Shown here: piece by piece, positions 14,983-24,052 of the stretch
Layout: each line of letters opens with the position of its first letter
Numbering within the stretch: position 1 is the first letter of the stretch
Assembly: GCA_003649205.1 (NCBI GenBank)
Contig: QMRC01000002.1
Location: forward strand, 259,482 to 323,481
DNA from: Thermoprotei archaeon
GTDB taxonomy: Archaea > Thermoproteota > Thermoprotei > Thermoproteales > B15-G16
Direction: 5' to 3'
Length of the DNA: 64,000 nucleotides
Position numbers and translations under genes: made by a program
Notes under the pieces: model-generated
What the model was told of the DNA's origin: nothing
Seen by the model: the letters and a program-made list of their open reading frames with translations, nothing else
Databases searched by the model: none

Positions 14983-15534
14983 TTATAGTCCTAGCTCATG
15001 GCTTATCTTCTTCAGCGCATTGAGGCTTAGCTCTAGGAACTCCTCGAGGCTCAGTCCTATCTCCTCACATAGCTTTATCTTCTCTCTATTTGCTCCTCTC
15101 GCGAAGTCTCTGTCCTTGAACTTCCTCTTGAGGGTATCTAGCTTTACCTCCTCTAGCTTCTTATGTGGCATGACTAGTGCTGCTGCTACGATTAGCCCTG
15201 ATATGTTATCTGCTGCTATCAGTGCCTTAGCTAGCTTGGTCTTCGGTTCATGACCTGTCTTTTCGTTGTGTGCTCTAATCGCTTCTAATGCCTCTTCAGG
15301 TAGCTTACCCTTCAGCATCTCAGCACCCACTATACCGTGTCTCTCCATCTGTGACTTAGTCATCTCGTAGTCTATGTCGTGTAGTAGACCTACGAGACCC
15401 CATAGCTCCTCAACTTCACCTAGTCTCTTAGCTAGTTCCCTCATGATTGCTTCAACAGCTATCATGTGCTTAATCAACTTCTCATTCTTGACGTGTTCTC
15501 TAATTAGCTTAAGTGCTTCATCTCTAGTTATCAT
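14983..15534 (-). CDS. HD-domain (HDIG) phosphohydrolase
   Basis: 183 residues. LIKHMIAVEAIM, GLLHDIDYEM (the HD pair at about residues 50-51), RHGIVGAEM and AIRAHNEKTGHE give the metal-binding histidines and aspartates of the HDIG fold. Likely a nucleotide or phosphoester hydrolase. ATG at 15534 is preferred because AGGTGA precedes it. It lies downstream of nadE on the same strand with a 45-base gap. Confidence 0.85.
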   Translation of the reverse strand: MITRDEALKLIREHVKNEKLIKHMIAVEAIMRELAKRLGEVEELWGLVGLLHDIDYEMTKSQMERHGIVGAEMLKGKLPEEALEAIRAHNEKTGHEPKTKLAKALIAADNISGLIVAAALVMPHKKLEEVKLDTLKRKFKDRDFARGANREKIKLCEEIGLSLEEFLELSLNALKKISHELGL

Positions 15535-15578
15535 GTTTCTCACCTACTTCCTTGCAGTTTTCTCAGGGTATTTTTGAG

Positions 15579-16394
15579 TTATGTAGTGAAGATCTTTGCT
15601 ATTGGTGGTGTTCTTCTCTTGTGCTCTGTTGTCCTCACCATCTCAAGTACTTTATCGACTACCTTCTTGGGTACTCCAGTTACTTCAGGTACTCTCTCTG
15701 GTTCAATTCCTCTATCGAAAACTGCGTGTAAAACTAGGTCAACTTCTTCGTATCTCACACCTAGCTCTTCTTCAGCCATGTGACCTGGCCATAGTCTTGG
15801 ACTACTTGGTTTGTAGGCTATTCTCTCAGGTACTCCTAGGTAGACTGCTAGTGCTCTTACCTGTGTTTTGTAGAGGTCTCCTAGTGGTAGTATGTCTACT
15901 GCTCCATCTCCGTACTTCGTGAAGTACCCTATGAGTAACTCACTCTTATCACTCGCACCAACTACAAGACCATTGAACTCATTAGCTACTGTGTAGAGGA
16001 GTACTGCTCTAGTTCTTGCCCTTATATTTCCGACTGTCTTGTACGATAGTTCCCTACCAAAGCTACTCGATACTTTCTCACTGAACTGATCAACTAACTC
16101 ATCTATGTAGATGATCCTGTACTCTATCTTTAATGCACTCACTAGATCTATAGCATCCTTGATATCTACTTCAGGTGTTGTTCTGCTATCTGGCATTATG
16201 AGTGCGATGATGTTCTCTGGACCAACAGCTCTCGTACATAGGTACACTGTCGTGCTTGAATCGACACCACCACTGACACCTACGATCAGCTTCTTGACAC
16301 CACTATTCTCGTAATGGTACTTAATAAAGTCAAGTATCTTCTTAGTCACTGTCTCTCTATCGAACTTTAGTAAGTCCTCGATCGTTATCCTCAC
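15579..16394 (-). CDS. nadE: NH3-dependent NAD+ synthetase
   Basis: 271 residues. The ATP pyrophosphatase P-loop VGVSGGVDSSTTVYL at about 39-53, GNIRARTRAVLLYTVAN and GASDKSELLIGYFTKYGDG (deamido-NAD and adenylate site) are all intact, and the C-terminal SPRLWPGHMAEEELG loop is present. Catalyses the last step of NAD+ synthesis using ammonia; no glutaminase domain. GTG start. Confidence 0.95.
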   Translation of the reverse strand: MRITIEDLLKFDRETVTKKILDFIKYHYENSGVKKLIVGVSGGVDSSTTVYLCTRAVGPENIIALIMPDSRTTPEVDIKDAIDLVSALKIEYRIIYIDELVDQFSEKVSSSFGRELSYKTVGNIRARTRAVLLYTVANEFNGLVVGASDKSELLIGYFTKYGDGAVDILPLGDLYKTQVRALAVYLGVPERIAYKPSSPRLWPGHMAEEELGVRYEEVDLVLHAVFDRGIEPERVPEVTGVPKKVVDKVLEMVRTTEHKRRTPPIAKIFTT

Positions 16395-16481
16395 GATACC
16401 ACCAACTACATCAGTGAACTCGAAGATATTTACGACTTCGCTGGTTACTCGATATGTGGGACTAGACCGAATCCAGTAAAT

Positions 16482-16492
16482 CCTTATAACTT
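16482..16492 (+). promoter_or_regulatory. TATA box upstream of metal ABC transporter cluster
   Basis: CCTTATAACTT lies about 30 bases before the GTG of the broken substrate-binding protein gene, the standard archaeal distance for a leaderless start. Confidence 0.5.
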
Positions 16493-16516
16493 AGGTATTA
16501 CTGATTACGTAGATCG

Positions 16517-17065
16517 GTGATACATCTGAGAGGGTACTATTCCCAGTACTCATAACCCTACTCGTGATCACATTGTTAGTGATGCCTCAAGCCCTCTGTG
16601 AGAATAAGCCTATTGTCGTTACCACAACCTCTGTTTTAGGTAGTACAGTTCGTGATCTTGCTCTGATCTCGTTGACGTAGTCGTAATAGCTACACCTACA
16701 GTGTGTCCTGCTCACTACGACATTAAGCCTAGCGATGTCGAGGTCTTAAGAGAGCTATCGTGGTTCTCTACCACGGCTTTGAACCCTGGGTTGAGACTTT
16801 GGTTAAGGCATCCGGTACCAAGGCTAAGTTAGCGAAGATTCCTGGACCTTGGAATACACCTATTGAGCTAGCTAAGAGGTATAGGGCTGTAGCATTAGCT
16901 CTTGAGGAAGTTCTTGGAGTTAAGCTTAGAGGTGGATTGAGCAAGTGCTTGAAGGCTATCAACGAGACTGGTGCTGAGTTAGAGACACTAGCTGAGAGAC
17001 TCGGTATTGTTCACGTTGCTTTGACGAGTTTTCCAGGTACTGAACTTGGTCTCAATAATGTGTGA
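16517..17065 (+). pseudogene. Frameshifted metal ABC transporter substrate-binding protein (ZnuA/TroA-like)
   Basis: Pieces of one protein are spread over three frames: a signal peptide (LFPVLITLLVITLLVMPQA) followed by IVVTTTSVLGSTVRDLA from about 16534; DLVDVVVIATP then AHYDIKPSDVEVLREL from about 16665; and LYHGFEPWVETLVKASG to the stop at 17065. Joined, they give a short ZnuA-like lipoprotein. Breaks fall near 16534, 16660 and 16760. Either the gene is decaying or the sequence has indel errors. The intact znuC- and znuB-like genes follow, so the locus identity is firm. Confidence 0.75.
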
Positions 17066-17073
17066 CTTCCACC

Positions 17074-17250
17074 ATGAGGTACAATGTTGAGAAACTCATA
17101 GCTGCTATCAAGGAGGTTGAGGTACTGAGTAAGGTTAGGTCGTACCTAGCTGAGTTCACTACTCTAAGGAGCTTAGTGTACGTTCTAATAATTGCTGTCG
17201 CTGCTGAACTAGCTGTAATTGTTATCTTATATGCTTTATCTGAGGATTAG
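17074..17250 (+). CDS. Small single-span membrane protein in metal transporter operon
   Basis: 58 residues: a polar N-terminal half with heptad-like charge and one transmembrane helix (LVYVLIIAVAAELAVIVILY) near the C-terminus. ATG at 17074 used; a GTG at 17062 is in frame. It sits between the broken binding-protein gene and fmdE-like gene. No family recognised; possibly an accessory transporter subunit. Confidence 0.55.
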   Translation: MRYNVEKLIAAIKEVEVLSKVRSYLAEFTTLRSLVYVLIIAVAAELAVIVILYALSED

Positions 17251-17265
17251 AGGAGGTGATTTCCG

Positions 17266-17673
17266 GTGAAGTACCTAACAATTGAGGAGGCATCTATCTT
17301 CCATGGTCATCTAGGCCCATTCCTAGCTCTTGGATACGTAGCTGGTAGGTTCTGTGTTGAGGTTCTTAAACCCGAAACTGAGCACGATCTAGAGGCTGTG
17401 GTCAAGGTACCTCTCCGTACACCATATACCTGCATTCTCGACGGTATTCAGTGTAGTACAAAGTGCACCCTAGGTAAGGGCAATATCAGGGTTGAGAAGG
17501 GTAGTGAGGACGATATAGTAATCACAATTAGGTCTAAGAGGACAAGTCGTGGAGTTGTGTTGAAGGTTAAGAACGAGGTCATTGCTAGAATACTTAGCAT
17601 GGATTTGGAGAAGGGTGCTAGATACGTCCTAAGTAGGGGAATTGATGAGCTATTCGATGTTCAGTATGTTTAA
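17266..17673 (+). CDS. FmdE-family protein
   Basis: 135 residues. FHGHLGPFLALGYVAGRF and LDGIQCSTKCTLGKGNI are the core FmdE signatures, including the His and Cys that bind a metal in structures of the family. It lacks the C-terminal zinc finger found in longer members. FmdE proteins are named from formylmethanofuran dehydrogenase operons but their role is unsettled. GGAGGTGAT precedes the GTG. Being inside a metal ABC operon suggests a metal-binding or delivery role. Confidence 0.85.
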   Translation: MKYLTIEEASIFHGHLGPFLALGYVAGRFCVEVLKPETEHDLEAVVKVPLRTPYTCILDGIQCSTKCTLGKGNIRVEKGSEDDIVITIRSKRTSRGVVLKVKNEVIARILSMDLEKGARYVLSRGIDELFDVQYV

Positions 17674-18373
17674 AGTTCCTCCCATAGCATTGAATAGGGA
17701 GTACGCCGTTGAGCTGTGTAACGTATCTACCACGTACTTTGGATCCAGGACGCCGGCTATACGCAACGTGAATCTAAGGATTAGGTACGGTGAATTTATT
17801 TTGATTACTGGACCTAATGGTGCTGGTAAGACAACATTACTTGAGACCATTCTTGGTCTACTAACTCCCTCATCAGGTACAGTTAAGGTATTTGGTCATG
17901 ATGTCTCTAAGAGAGCTAAATTAATCAGGAGATACTGTAGCTACGTACCACAGGACTTCATGAAGGAACCATACGAAGTATTCACGGTGTACGAAGTAAT
18001 TAAGCAAGGTCTCGTTACCTGTCACTACAGACCTAAGGACGTTGACAAGGAGATACGTGAGGTATCTAAGCTACTTGGTATTGAGGACCTACTCACGAGA
18101 CCAATTGGTTCTTTAAGCGGTGGACAGCAACAGAGAGTATTCATCGCTAGAGCACTCATCAGAAGACCGTACCTACTACTCCTAGATGAGCCATTTAGCA
18201 ATCTAGATCGTGACTCAAGAACTGAACTAGCTGAGGTACTGTCTAAGCTATGTACTGACTCAGGTACCACCATTGTGATGGTGTCTCACGATCTGTCGAC
18301 CATACCGAGAGCCTGTACACGAGTAGTATCAATGATCAATGGATCAATAGTCTCCATAAGTGAGGTGAAGTAG
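17666..18373 (+). CDS. Metal ABC transporter ATP-binding protein (ZnuC-like)
   Basis: 235 residues from ATG 17666; earlier in-frame starts at 17642-17657 run further into fmdE. Walker A GPNGAGKTT, the Q-loop YVPQDF, signature LSGGQQQRV and Walker B LLLLDEP are intact. The pattern matches the Zn/Mn/Fe chelate family. Energises the permease encoded next. Confidence 0.9.
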   Translation: MFKVPPIALNREYAVELCNVSTTYFGSRTPAIRNVNLRIRYGEFILITGPNGAGKTTLLETILGLLTPSSGTVKVFGHDVSKRAKLIRRYCSYVPQDFMKEPYEVFTVYEVIKQGLVTCHYRPKDVDKEIREVSKLLGIEDLLTRPIGSLSGGQQQRVFIARALIRRPYLLLLDEPFSNLDRDSRTELAEVLSKLCTDSGTTIVMVSHDLSTIPRACTRVVSMINGSIVSISEVK

Positions 18374-18396
18374 GTACGAGTACCTTAGCACTAGCA

Positions 18397-19209
18397 TTGG
18401 TAGCTGCAGCTCTCACAGGTTCGCTCTGTGGACTTTCAGGACTACTCATAACTAGGCTCGGTCTAACAACTATCTGCTTCACGATAGCACATGCAGCGTT
18501 GGCAGGTGCAACACTAGGTCTCGTACTGTCTATAGAGCCAATTGCTGTAGCTCTAGTATTCGCTATTGTGATTGCTGCACTACTCAGCGTACTGATGACG
18601 ATGCTTAGGGTACCTGTCGACCTCATATCCATGAGCTTCTTCTCACTCTACACAGCGCTAGCACTTCTCTTCATCTACCTAACACCTGGAACAGCAATGG
18701 CAACTCAAGTCCTTAGCACTGTACTGTGGGGCAGTGTACTGGCTATGACGTACGAATACATCACGTACATAGCTATCCTACTCATAGCCTACATCACGTA
18801 CTTAGTACTGTACATGGATAGGGTACTCATGGTGTTGTTCGACCTGAAGCTAGCTGAGGCTGAGGGTTTGGATACACGATCAGTACTTATGACACTGCTC
18901 CTACTCTCTAGCTTCGTAATCTCTGTATCACTTAAGCTAACAGGTGGGTTCCTGGTCTTCACCATATTCTATGGACCAGCTCTAGCTACGTTGAATCTCA
19001 ATGTACGTAGTGTGAGGAAAATGTTAGCTACGTCACCACTAATAGGAGCGATGTGCAGTATAGCTGGCGTCATAGTGAGTTACGTACTCGATCTACCTGT
19101 AGGATGCTGTATAGTGCTATCGATGTGTACTGTTGTAGCAGCTACATCACTTCGTAGATTAATTGAGGTTGTGAGGAAGGCGGCACCCATGATCACGAGA
19201 TTCAGGTAG
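18397..19209 (+). CDS. Metal ABC transporter permease (ZnuB-like)
   Basis: 270 residues, about eight helices, ABC-3 family. GLSGLLITRLGLTTICFTIAHAALAGATLG and the DLKLAEAEGLDTR coupling loop (about residues 149-161) are typical. No ATG or GTG is available near the 5' end; TTG 18397 is used, and homologues suggest a few more N-terminal residues, so the true start is uncertain. Confidence 0.88.
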   Translation: MVAAALTGSLCGLSGLLITRLGLTTICFTIAHAALAGATLGLVLSIEPIAVALVFAIVIAALLSVLMTMLRVPVDLISMSFFSLYTALALLFIYLTPGTAMATQVLSTVLWGSVLAMTYEYITYIAILLIAYITYLVLYMDRVLMVLFDLKLAEAEGLDTRSVLMTLLLLSSFVISVSLKLTGGFLVFTIFYGPALATLNLNVRSVRKMLATSPLIGAMCSIAGVIVSYVLDLPVGCCIVLSMCTVVAATSLRRLIEVVRKAAPMITRFR

Positions 19210-19884
19210 CTACGGGCTAGTCCTCGCATAGGGACAAATCGACTTGTATATGCAGTACTGGCACTCCCACTCAAATCTTGGGTGTGCTAAGTTCTCTAGA
19301 GTTTCCTTAACTAGCTTAGCAACATCGTCATCCGTTAAGTACTCACTTACCTCAATTAACTTGAGACCAGCATCAGGACATACGTAGAGTAGGAATGAGT
19401 ACTTAGCTCCTGTCAACCACCTATATAGCATTACCTGAAGCTTGTGATGATCATACGGTATCTTAGGGCTCCTAGTGAACTTTATATCCACCACAACTTC
19501 AGGTACCTCTCCCTTAAGCAACACGATATCAGGTGTACCAATGACGGTAACAACTCTGTTACCTAAGTTAACTAACTTAGTGAACTCCCTCTCGTAGACA
19601 ATAACGTAGTCACCAAGTTTCTCACCAAGAACACGTGTAAAACCCTCATGAATTAACTCACCAACAATCGGTGACACACCATGAGCAGTAACCCAAGACT
19701 GAATGTAATTACCACTGAGATCAAATACCCTCCTCTGACTACAGGTAACTAACTCATGAACAAACACAGCATCTTGAACACTCAATACACTACGTCTCAC
19801 ATGGTACTTCCTAAACCAGTGATCTAAGATAGCTCTGTATATGAGGGTACTCAACTCACTAACAACTGAACTCATAGGAACCAC
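19210..19884 (-). CDS. Cas4-like RecB-family nuclease
   Basis: 224 residues. PD-(D/E)XK core: GTPDIVLLKGE and VVVDIKFTR with QVMLYRWL (QhxxY motif), plus an Fe-S cluster likely built from one N-terminal cysteine (VTCSQRRVF) and C-x2-C-x5-C at the end (CQYCIYKSIC). Cas4 and related DUF83 exonucleases trim DNA ends. No other cas gene adjoins it. It converges with znuB, the stops being one base apart. Confidence 0.85.
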   Translation of the reverse strand: MVPMSSVVSELSTLIYRAILDHWFRKYHVRRSVLSVQDAVFVHELVTCSQRRVFDLSGNYIQSWVTAHGVSPIVGELIHEGFTRVLGEKLGDYVIVYEREFTKLVNLGNRVVTVIGTPDIVLLKGEVPEVVVDIKFTRSPKIPYDHHKLQVMLYRWLTGAKYSFLLYVCPDAGLKLIEVSEYLTDDDVAKLVKETLENLAHPRFEWECQYCIYKSICPYARTSP

Positions 19885-20210
19885 GTAGTGATGTTACGTG
19901 AAACGAAATAAAGCTAACTACTAAGCGACATATGCTCAACCGAACTACATAGTCTCTCTAGAGAATATGAGGAGTCAACATAAACCCCTCGTGTAAATAT
20001 GTGAATAATTGAGACCAGAGCTATTCAATGGAGTTTCGAGCAAGTGCTAAATACCCTTCTATATCGTGTATCAGAAAACTAATGACAAACTGAACAAATG
20101 TATAATACAGCTTATACAGATTAGGAGAGACTAGGTGACCTAGGTAAAGTAGTTAGACATAGGTAACTTATATTTCTTCATGTGAAGCTAGAGATGATGG
20201 GGTTGTAGTC
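19885..20210. other. Intergenic region before sugar-binding protein gene
   Basis: Divergent promoter region of about 325 bases. TATA-like CTTATATTT at 20167-20175 serves the binding-protein gene at 20211. No guide RNA boxes, repeats or small genes could be supported; the rest is ordinary AT-rich sequence. Confidence 0.45.
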
Positions 20211-21782
20211 ATGTCTGCTCCTGCAGGTAGGATAATCTACGCAGTACTAGGTCTTATCATCATAGCTATAATCCTATCAGGTATATCGATTTACTATGCC
20301 TCAGTAGCTGCATCAGCAGTTAGTGAGGTAGCTAAGGAGATTAGGACTCTCAGATCAGAGGTAGCAGGACTACCAACTAAGGTAGCTGAGGCAGTTAAGG
20401 GTGTAGTACCACCACCAGCCAAACCGCCAGCACCACCAGCACCACCAAAACCAAAGGTAACGCTCACCATAGAGTATGGTGAGCCATGGAAGATGTGGGT
20501 TGACATGGCTATATCGAAGTTCAAGGAGAAGTACCCAGAAGTCGAGATCAAGCCAATGATGATACCGTACGGTGTTGAGTTCAGTACCAAGATCACACTA
20601 GACCTAAAGGCAGGTACTGCAGGAGACATAGTGATCTACGACAGCTTCATGACAGCGGAGTACGCAACAGCTGGATTACTACTAGACCTAACAGACTTCG
20701 TCAAGACGTGGCCAGATTGGGACAAATTCCCAGAGCCAATGAAGAAGATCGTAAGCTTCGGTGGTAAGATCTATGGTGTAATGATTGATACAGACGTGAG
20801 AATGATTTGGTACAGAAAGGACATCTTCAAGCTAGCTGGATTACCAGAGGAGTGGCAGCCAAAGACATGGGATGACATAATCAAGGCAGCACTTAAGCTA
20901 AAGGAAGCAGAGGACAAGATAATGAAGGCACTAGGTATCAGAGAGTTCTACCCAATCTACATACCAGCAGGTACGATATGGGCCGAAGCAACAACAATGC
21001 AAGGCTTCTACATGCTACTACTCGGTGCAGATGCACCACCATACAATAGACTATATGACTACAAGACAGGTAAGTGGATCGCTGCATCACCAGCAATCTA
21101 CTACGCATTCAAGTTCTACTACGACATCTACGTGAAGCATAAGGTAGCACCAGTAGAGTACAACTTCGCAAGAGACGTCTGGGGTACACATAGAAAGGCC
21201 TTCGCTAAGGGCAACATAGCAATGGAGCTAGGTGGTTCATGGGAGTGGGGAGAAGGTTGGGGACCAAAGGGTGTAGAACCAATACCTGATAGGGAGAAGA
21301 AAGTAGGGTTTGCTAAGATGCCGGGCAGGACAGGTGGTGCGGCAGGTGAACCAAAGTGGGTAACCATCTCAGGAGGTTGGGCAGTTGGCATCAATGCTAA
21401 GATAGCTAAGGAGAAGGTAAAGTACGCTTGGGAATTCATTAAGATACTATGTAGCAAGGAGGTTCTAGCAAAGTGCTGTGCTACATATGGTAAGGTGTGT
21501 CCGAGAATTGATGCGGTTGAGGTACCAGAGTATGCAAAGGATCCATACCTAGTCAAGGTCCTAGAGTACGTCAAGTTCACAGATTATAGAGATGCATTAC
21601 CAGGATATAGTAAGGTAAGCTTCTTCATACAGAAGGTAACTGAGGAGATCATAACAAAGAGCATAACACCAGAGAAAGCAGTTGAGAGGTTCTACAAGCT
21701 AATGGTAGATGAGTTCGGTAAGGACAAGGTGGAGATAGTCAAGCCAGAGGAGTTAGCTAAGCTAGGTGTCAAGCTAGAGTAA
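20211..21782 (+). CDS. Sugar ABC transporter substrate-binding protein (family 1)
   Basis: 523 residues. One N-terminal anchor helix (IIYAVLGLIIIAIILSGISIYYA), a proline-rich linker (PPPAKPPAPPAPPKP at about 67-81), then a large family 1 binding fold with GDIVIYDSF, VMIDTDVRMIWYRKDIF and WAVGINAKIAKEKVKYAWEF. Membrane-tethered, facing outside. Probably binds an oligosaccharide; the ligand is unknown. Two permease genes follow after 106 bases. Confidence 0.92.
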   Translation: MSAPAGRIIYAVLGLIIIAIILSGISIYYASVAASAVSEVAKEIRTLRSEVAGLPTKVAEAVKGVVPPPAKPPAPPAPPKPKVTLTIEYGEPWKMWVDMAISKFKEKYPEVEIKPMMIPYGVEFSTKITLDLKAGTAGDIVIYDSFMTAEYATAGLLLDLTDFVKTWPDWDKFPEPMKKIVSFGGKIYGVMIDTDVRMIWYRKDIFKLAGLPEEWQPKTWDDIIKAALKLKEAEDKIMKALGIREFYPIYIPAGTIWAEATTMQGFYMLLLGADAPPYNRLYDYKTGKWIAASPAIYYAFKFYYDIYVKHKVAPVEYNFARDVWGTHRKAFAKGNIAMELGGSWEWGEGWGPKGVEPIPDREKKVGFAKMPGRTGGAAGEPKWVTISGGWAVGINAKIAKEKVKYAWEFIKILCSKEVLAKCCATYGKVCPRIDAVEVPEYAKDPYLVKVLEYVKFTDYRDALPGYSKVSFFIQKVTEEIITKSITPEKAVERFYKLMVDEFGKDKVEIVKPEELAKLGVKLE

Positions 21783-21802
21783 TCTCTCACGCCTTAGTTC
21801 TT

Positions 21803-21834
21803 CAACTTTTTCTCTCTTTCACGTTTTTCCTCAC
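21803..21834 (+). terminator. T-rich terminator after binding-protein gene
   Basis: Two T-runs within AACTTTTTCTCTC and CACGTTTTTCC, just downstream of the stop, match archaeal oligo-T termination. A partial stop here would give the binding protein more message than the permeases. Confidence 0.45.
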
Positions 21835-21888
21835 GTGGTAACCCCTTTATCTGTCCTCAGTTGAAGTAGTTACATGTGGTGGGGGTAG

Positions 21889-22776
21889 ATGGGTTTACCG
21901 GCTGAGCTTACAGGTAGATTACTACTCCTACCAGCGCTAGTGTTGATTGGTCTCTTCGTTATATTTCCTGTTGCCTGGGGTGTCTACATTAGCTTTACGG
22001 ACATGACGTTAGTAGGTCCTAAAGCTGTGAAGTACGGATTCGTTATGTTCAAGAACTACCTAAGACTCTTAGCAGATCCAGATTTCTGGAATTCACTACG
22101 TGTTAGCTTTCTGTTTACCGTGTTCTCTGCTCTCATAGGTCAAGCTTCTTTAGGATTAGCACTAGCGCTTGTGCTTAGGATGGAGGGTATTAAAGGTAAG
22201 ACCGCTGTAGCTCTCGTAGTATTTATTGCCTGGATCATACCAGAAGTAGTTGCTGGCTTCACATGGGGTTCTTTCGCTATGAAGTGGGGTTACCTCAATG
22301 CTATGCTCGATCCCATATATAGACTACTGGGTATGAAGTACATTAACTGGCTCTACGAGAAGCCACTAGAGACAATAATCATAGCTAACATCTGGAGAGG
22401 TACGGCTTTCTCCATGATTCTCTTCACAGCAGCACTAGAGAGCATACCGAAGTTCCTCTATGAAGCTGCTGAAGTTGATGGTGCTAGTTCGTGGCAGAAG
22501 TTCAGGTACATAACCTTCCCACTTCTATCCTACGCCATACTCATCGACTTCATACTCATCACCATCTGGACATTCATGGTCTTCACAATGATCTACGTAA
22601 TGACTGGAGGAGGTCCAGGTACAGCTACTGAGCTATGGACAATATTCGTCTACAAAAGAGCATTCACACCACCTTACACACTAGGCTACGCTGCTGCAGC
22701 TGCTAACATCATGTTCATGATAGTTCTAGCACTCATAGTCACGTACCTGGTAATGATTAGGAGGATTAGGTGGTGA
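21889..22776 (+). CDS. Sugar ABC transporter permease (MalF-like)
   Basis: 295 residues, six helices, binding-protein-dependent permease family. The EAA loop YEAAEVDGASSWQKFRYITFPLL (about residues 194-216) contacts the ATPase. ATG 21889. No ATPase gene lies in this cluster, so a shared MalK-like ATPase elsewhere is implied. Confidence 0.92.
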   Translation: MGLPAELTGRLLLLPALVLIGLFVIFPVAWGVYISFTDMTLVGPKAVKYGFVMFKNYLRLLADPDFWNSLRVSFLFTVFSALIGQASLGLALALVLRMEGIKGKTAVALVVFIAWIIPEVVAGFTWGSFAMKWGYLNAMLDPIYRLLGMKYINWLYEKPLETIIIANIWRGTAFSMILFTAALESIPKFLYEAAEVDGASSWQKFRYITFPLLSYAILIDFILITIWTFMVFTMIYVMTGGGPGTATELWTIFVYKRAFTPPYTLGYAAAAANIMFMIVLALIVTYLVMIRRIRW

Positions 22777-23630
22777 TGAGTATGGTGTACATGCCAAGAG
22801 CATTTACTCGATTACTACCAGTGTACATCTTCATGGCTGTAGTCTTCGTATTCTTTGCTGCACCACTCGCCTGGCTTATCATAACTGCATTTGATCCAGA
22901 GGCCTCAGCGGAATTTCACGTACCTAAGGGAGTAACTACGAAGTGGTTCTCCGAGTTAATTAAGCCTGTAGGTGGTAAGTACGCTAAGGTCTATCCGTGG
23001 ATGTGGATCGTCAATAGCCTCATAATATCTACAGCTGTCGCTACGTTGGTTACGGCCCTATCCGTGCTAAGTGCTTTCTCACTAACCAGGTACAGCTTCA
23101 GAGGTCAAAGTGCAGTCCTAAACCTCTTCATAATACTGAGACTAATGCCACCAATGGTAATAGCCGTACCTATCGTTGTGCTCTTCGCTAAGTTGGCACT
23201 AGTGAACACGTACCATGGACTAATACTCGTGATGTCAGCACTCATACTACCATTTACCCTACTCATAGCTGACGGCTACTTTAGGACAATACCGTCAGTG
23301 TACGAGGAGGCGGCTATGGTTGATGGATGTTCAAGACTTAAGGCATTTCTCAAGATTACGCTACCGCTAGCAACACCAGGTATAGTCACAATATGGTTAC
23401 TAGCATTCGTCACTGCCTGGGGTGAGTTCCTAATGCCATTAGTCCTCATAGGTGACCCGTACCTCTACCCAGCATCGATAGGTATCTACTACTGGTTCGG
23501 TATGTATGGTAGGATCGAGTACGGTAGAATATGTGCATTCTCCATAGTGTACTCAATACCGTCAATAGTGGTGTTCCTCATTACTAGGAAGTACCTACAG
23601 AGAGGTATTGCTGGTCTAGTGACGAGGTAA
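22770..23630 (+). CDS. Sugar ABC transporter permease (MalG-like)
   Basis: 286 residues, six helices. The EAA loop is YEEAAMVDGCSRLKAFLKITLPL near residue 180. Overlaps the MalF-like gene by 7 bases (translationally coupled). The 3' end abuts an antisense-strand C/D sRNA gene at 23634. Confidence 0.92.
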   Translation: MVMSMVYMPRAFTRLLPVYIFMAVVFVFFAAPLAWLIITAFDPEASAEFHVPKGVTTKWFSELIKPVGGKYAKVYPWMWIVNSLIISTAVATLVTALSVLSAFSLTRYSFRGQSAVLNLFIILRLMPPMVIAVPIVVLFAKLALVNTYHGLILVMSALILPFTLLIADGYFRTIPSVYEEAAMVDGCSRLKAFLKITLPLATPGIVTIWLLAFVTAWGEFLMPLVLIGDPYLYPASIGIYYWFGMYGRIEYGRICAFSIVYSIPSIVVFLITRKYLQRGIAGLVTR

Positions 23631-23633
23631 AGT

Positions 23634-23689
23634 TAATCAGCGCTACTTGGTTTCTTCACCCATCAGTAGAGGGACTGCTCATCACCACT
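23634..23689 (-). ncRNA. Box C/D sRNA
   Basis: Minus strand: C GTGATGA (23679-23685), guide GCAGTCCCTCTA, D' CTGA (23663-23666), C' GTGAAGA (23653-23659), guide AACCAAGTAGCG, D CTGA (23637-23640). Both guides are 12 nt. The first is complementary to TAGAGGGACTGC, whose GGGACUGC core matches a conserved small-subunit rRNA stretch as I recall it. A CTTTAAGTA element at about 23709-23717 can serve as promoter. Confidence 0.92.
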
Positions 23690-23706
23690 ACCCCACTTGA
23701 ATTACG

Positions 23707-23717
23707 TACTTAAAGGT
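23707..23717. promoter_or_regulatory. Bidirectional TATA region between sRNA and VapB-like gene
   Basis: TACTTAAAGG is close to self-complementary and stands about 25 bases from the predicted 5' end of the minus-strand sRNA and about 35 bases from the plus-strand TTG start at 23750. Confidence 0.4.
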
Positions 23718-23749
23718 GTACCACTCTTACAAGTAACTGAGGGGGTTTC

Positions 23750-24052
23750 TTGCCATCTCTCGTAGTTAGTGATGAGGTGTATAGGAAGTTCCTCAGACTA
23801 AAGAGCGAGTTAGAGCTAGTAGCTTCAAGACCTCTCAGCGTTAGTGAAGCTCTTGATATGATTCTCAGATATGCTGAGTTTGCTCTAGCCTCTGGACCTA
23901 GATTTCGTGAGTTTAGAATTAAGTTAACGAGGTTAAGGTCTAGAATTGACTTTGAAACCCTACGAATAGCTATCAGTGATCTAAGGAGTAGTGAAGAGGA
24001 GGTGCTTAGTAAGGTTGAGGAAGTATGTCTTAGATACCGTACTATGGGTTGA
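23750..24052 (+). CDS. VapB-like antitoxin candidate
   Basis: 100 residues. MPSLVVSDEVYRKFLRLKSE, SVSEALDMILRYAE resemble crenarchaeal VapB-type N-terminal DNA-binding segments, with a long charged helical C-terminal part that would bind toxin. TTG start; GAGGGGGTT upstream. The PIN gene starts inside its 3' end in another frame, a standard toxin-antitoxin arrangement. Confidence 0.7.
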   Translation: MPSLVVSDEVYRKFLRLKSELELVASRPLSVSEALDMILRYAEFALASGPRFREFRIKLTRLRSRIDFETLRIAISDLRSSEEEVLSKVEEVCLRYRTMG

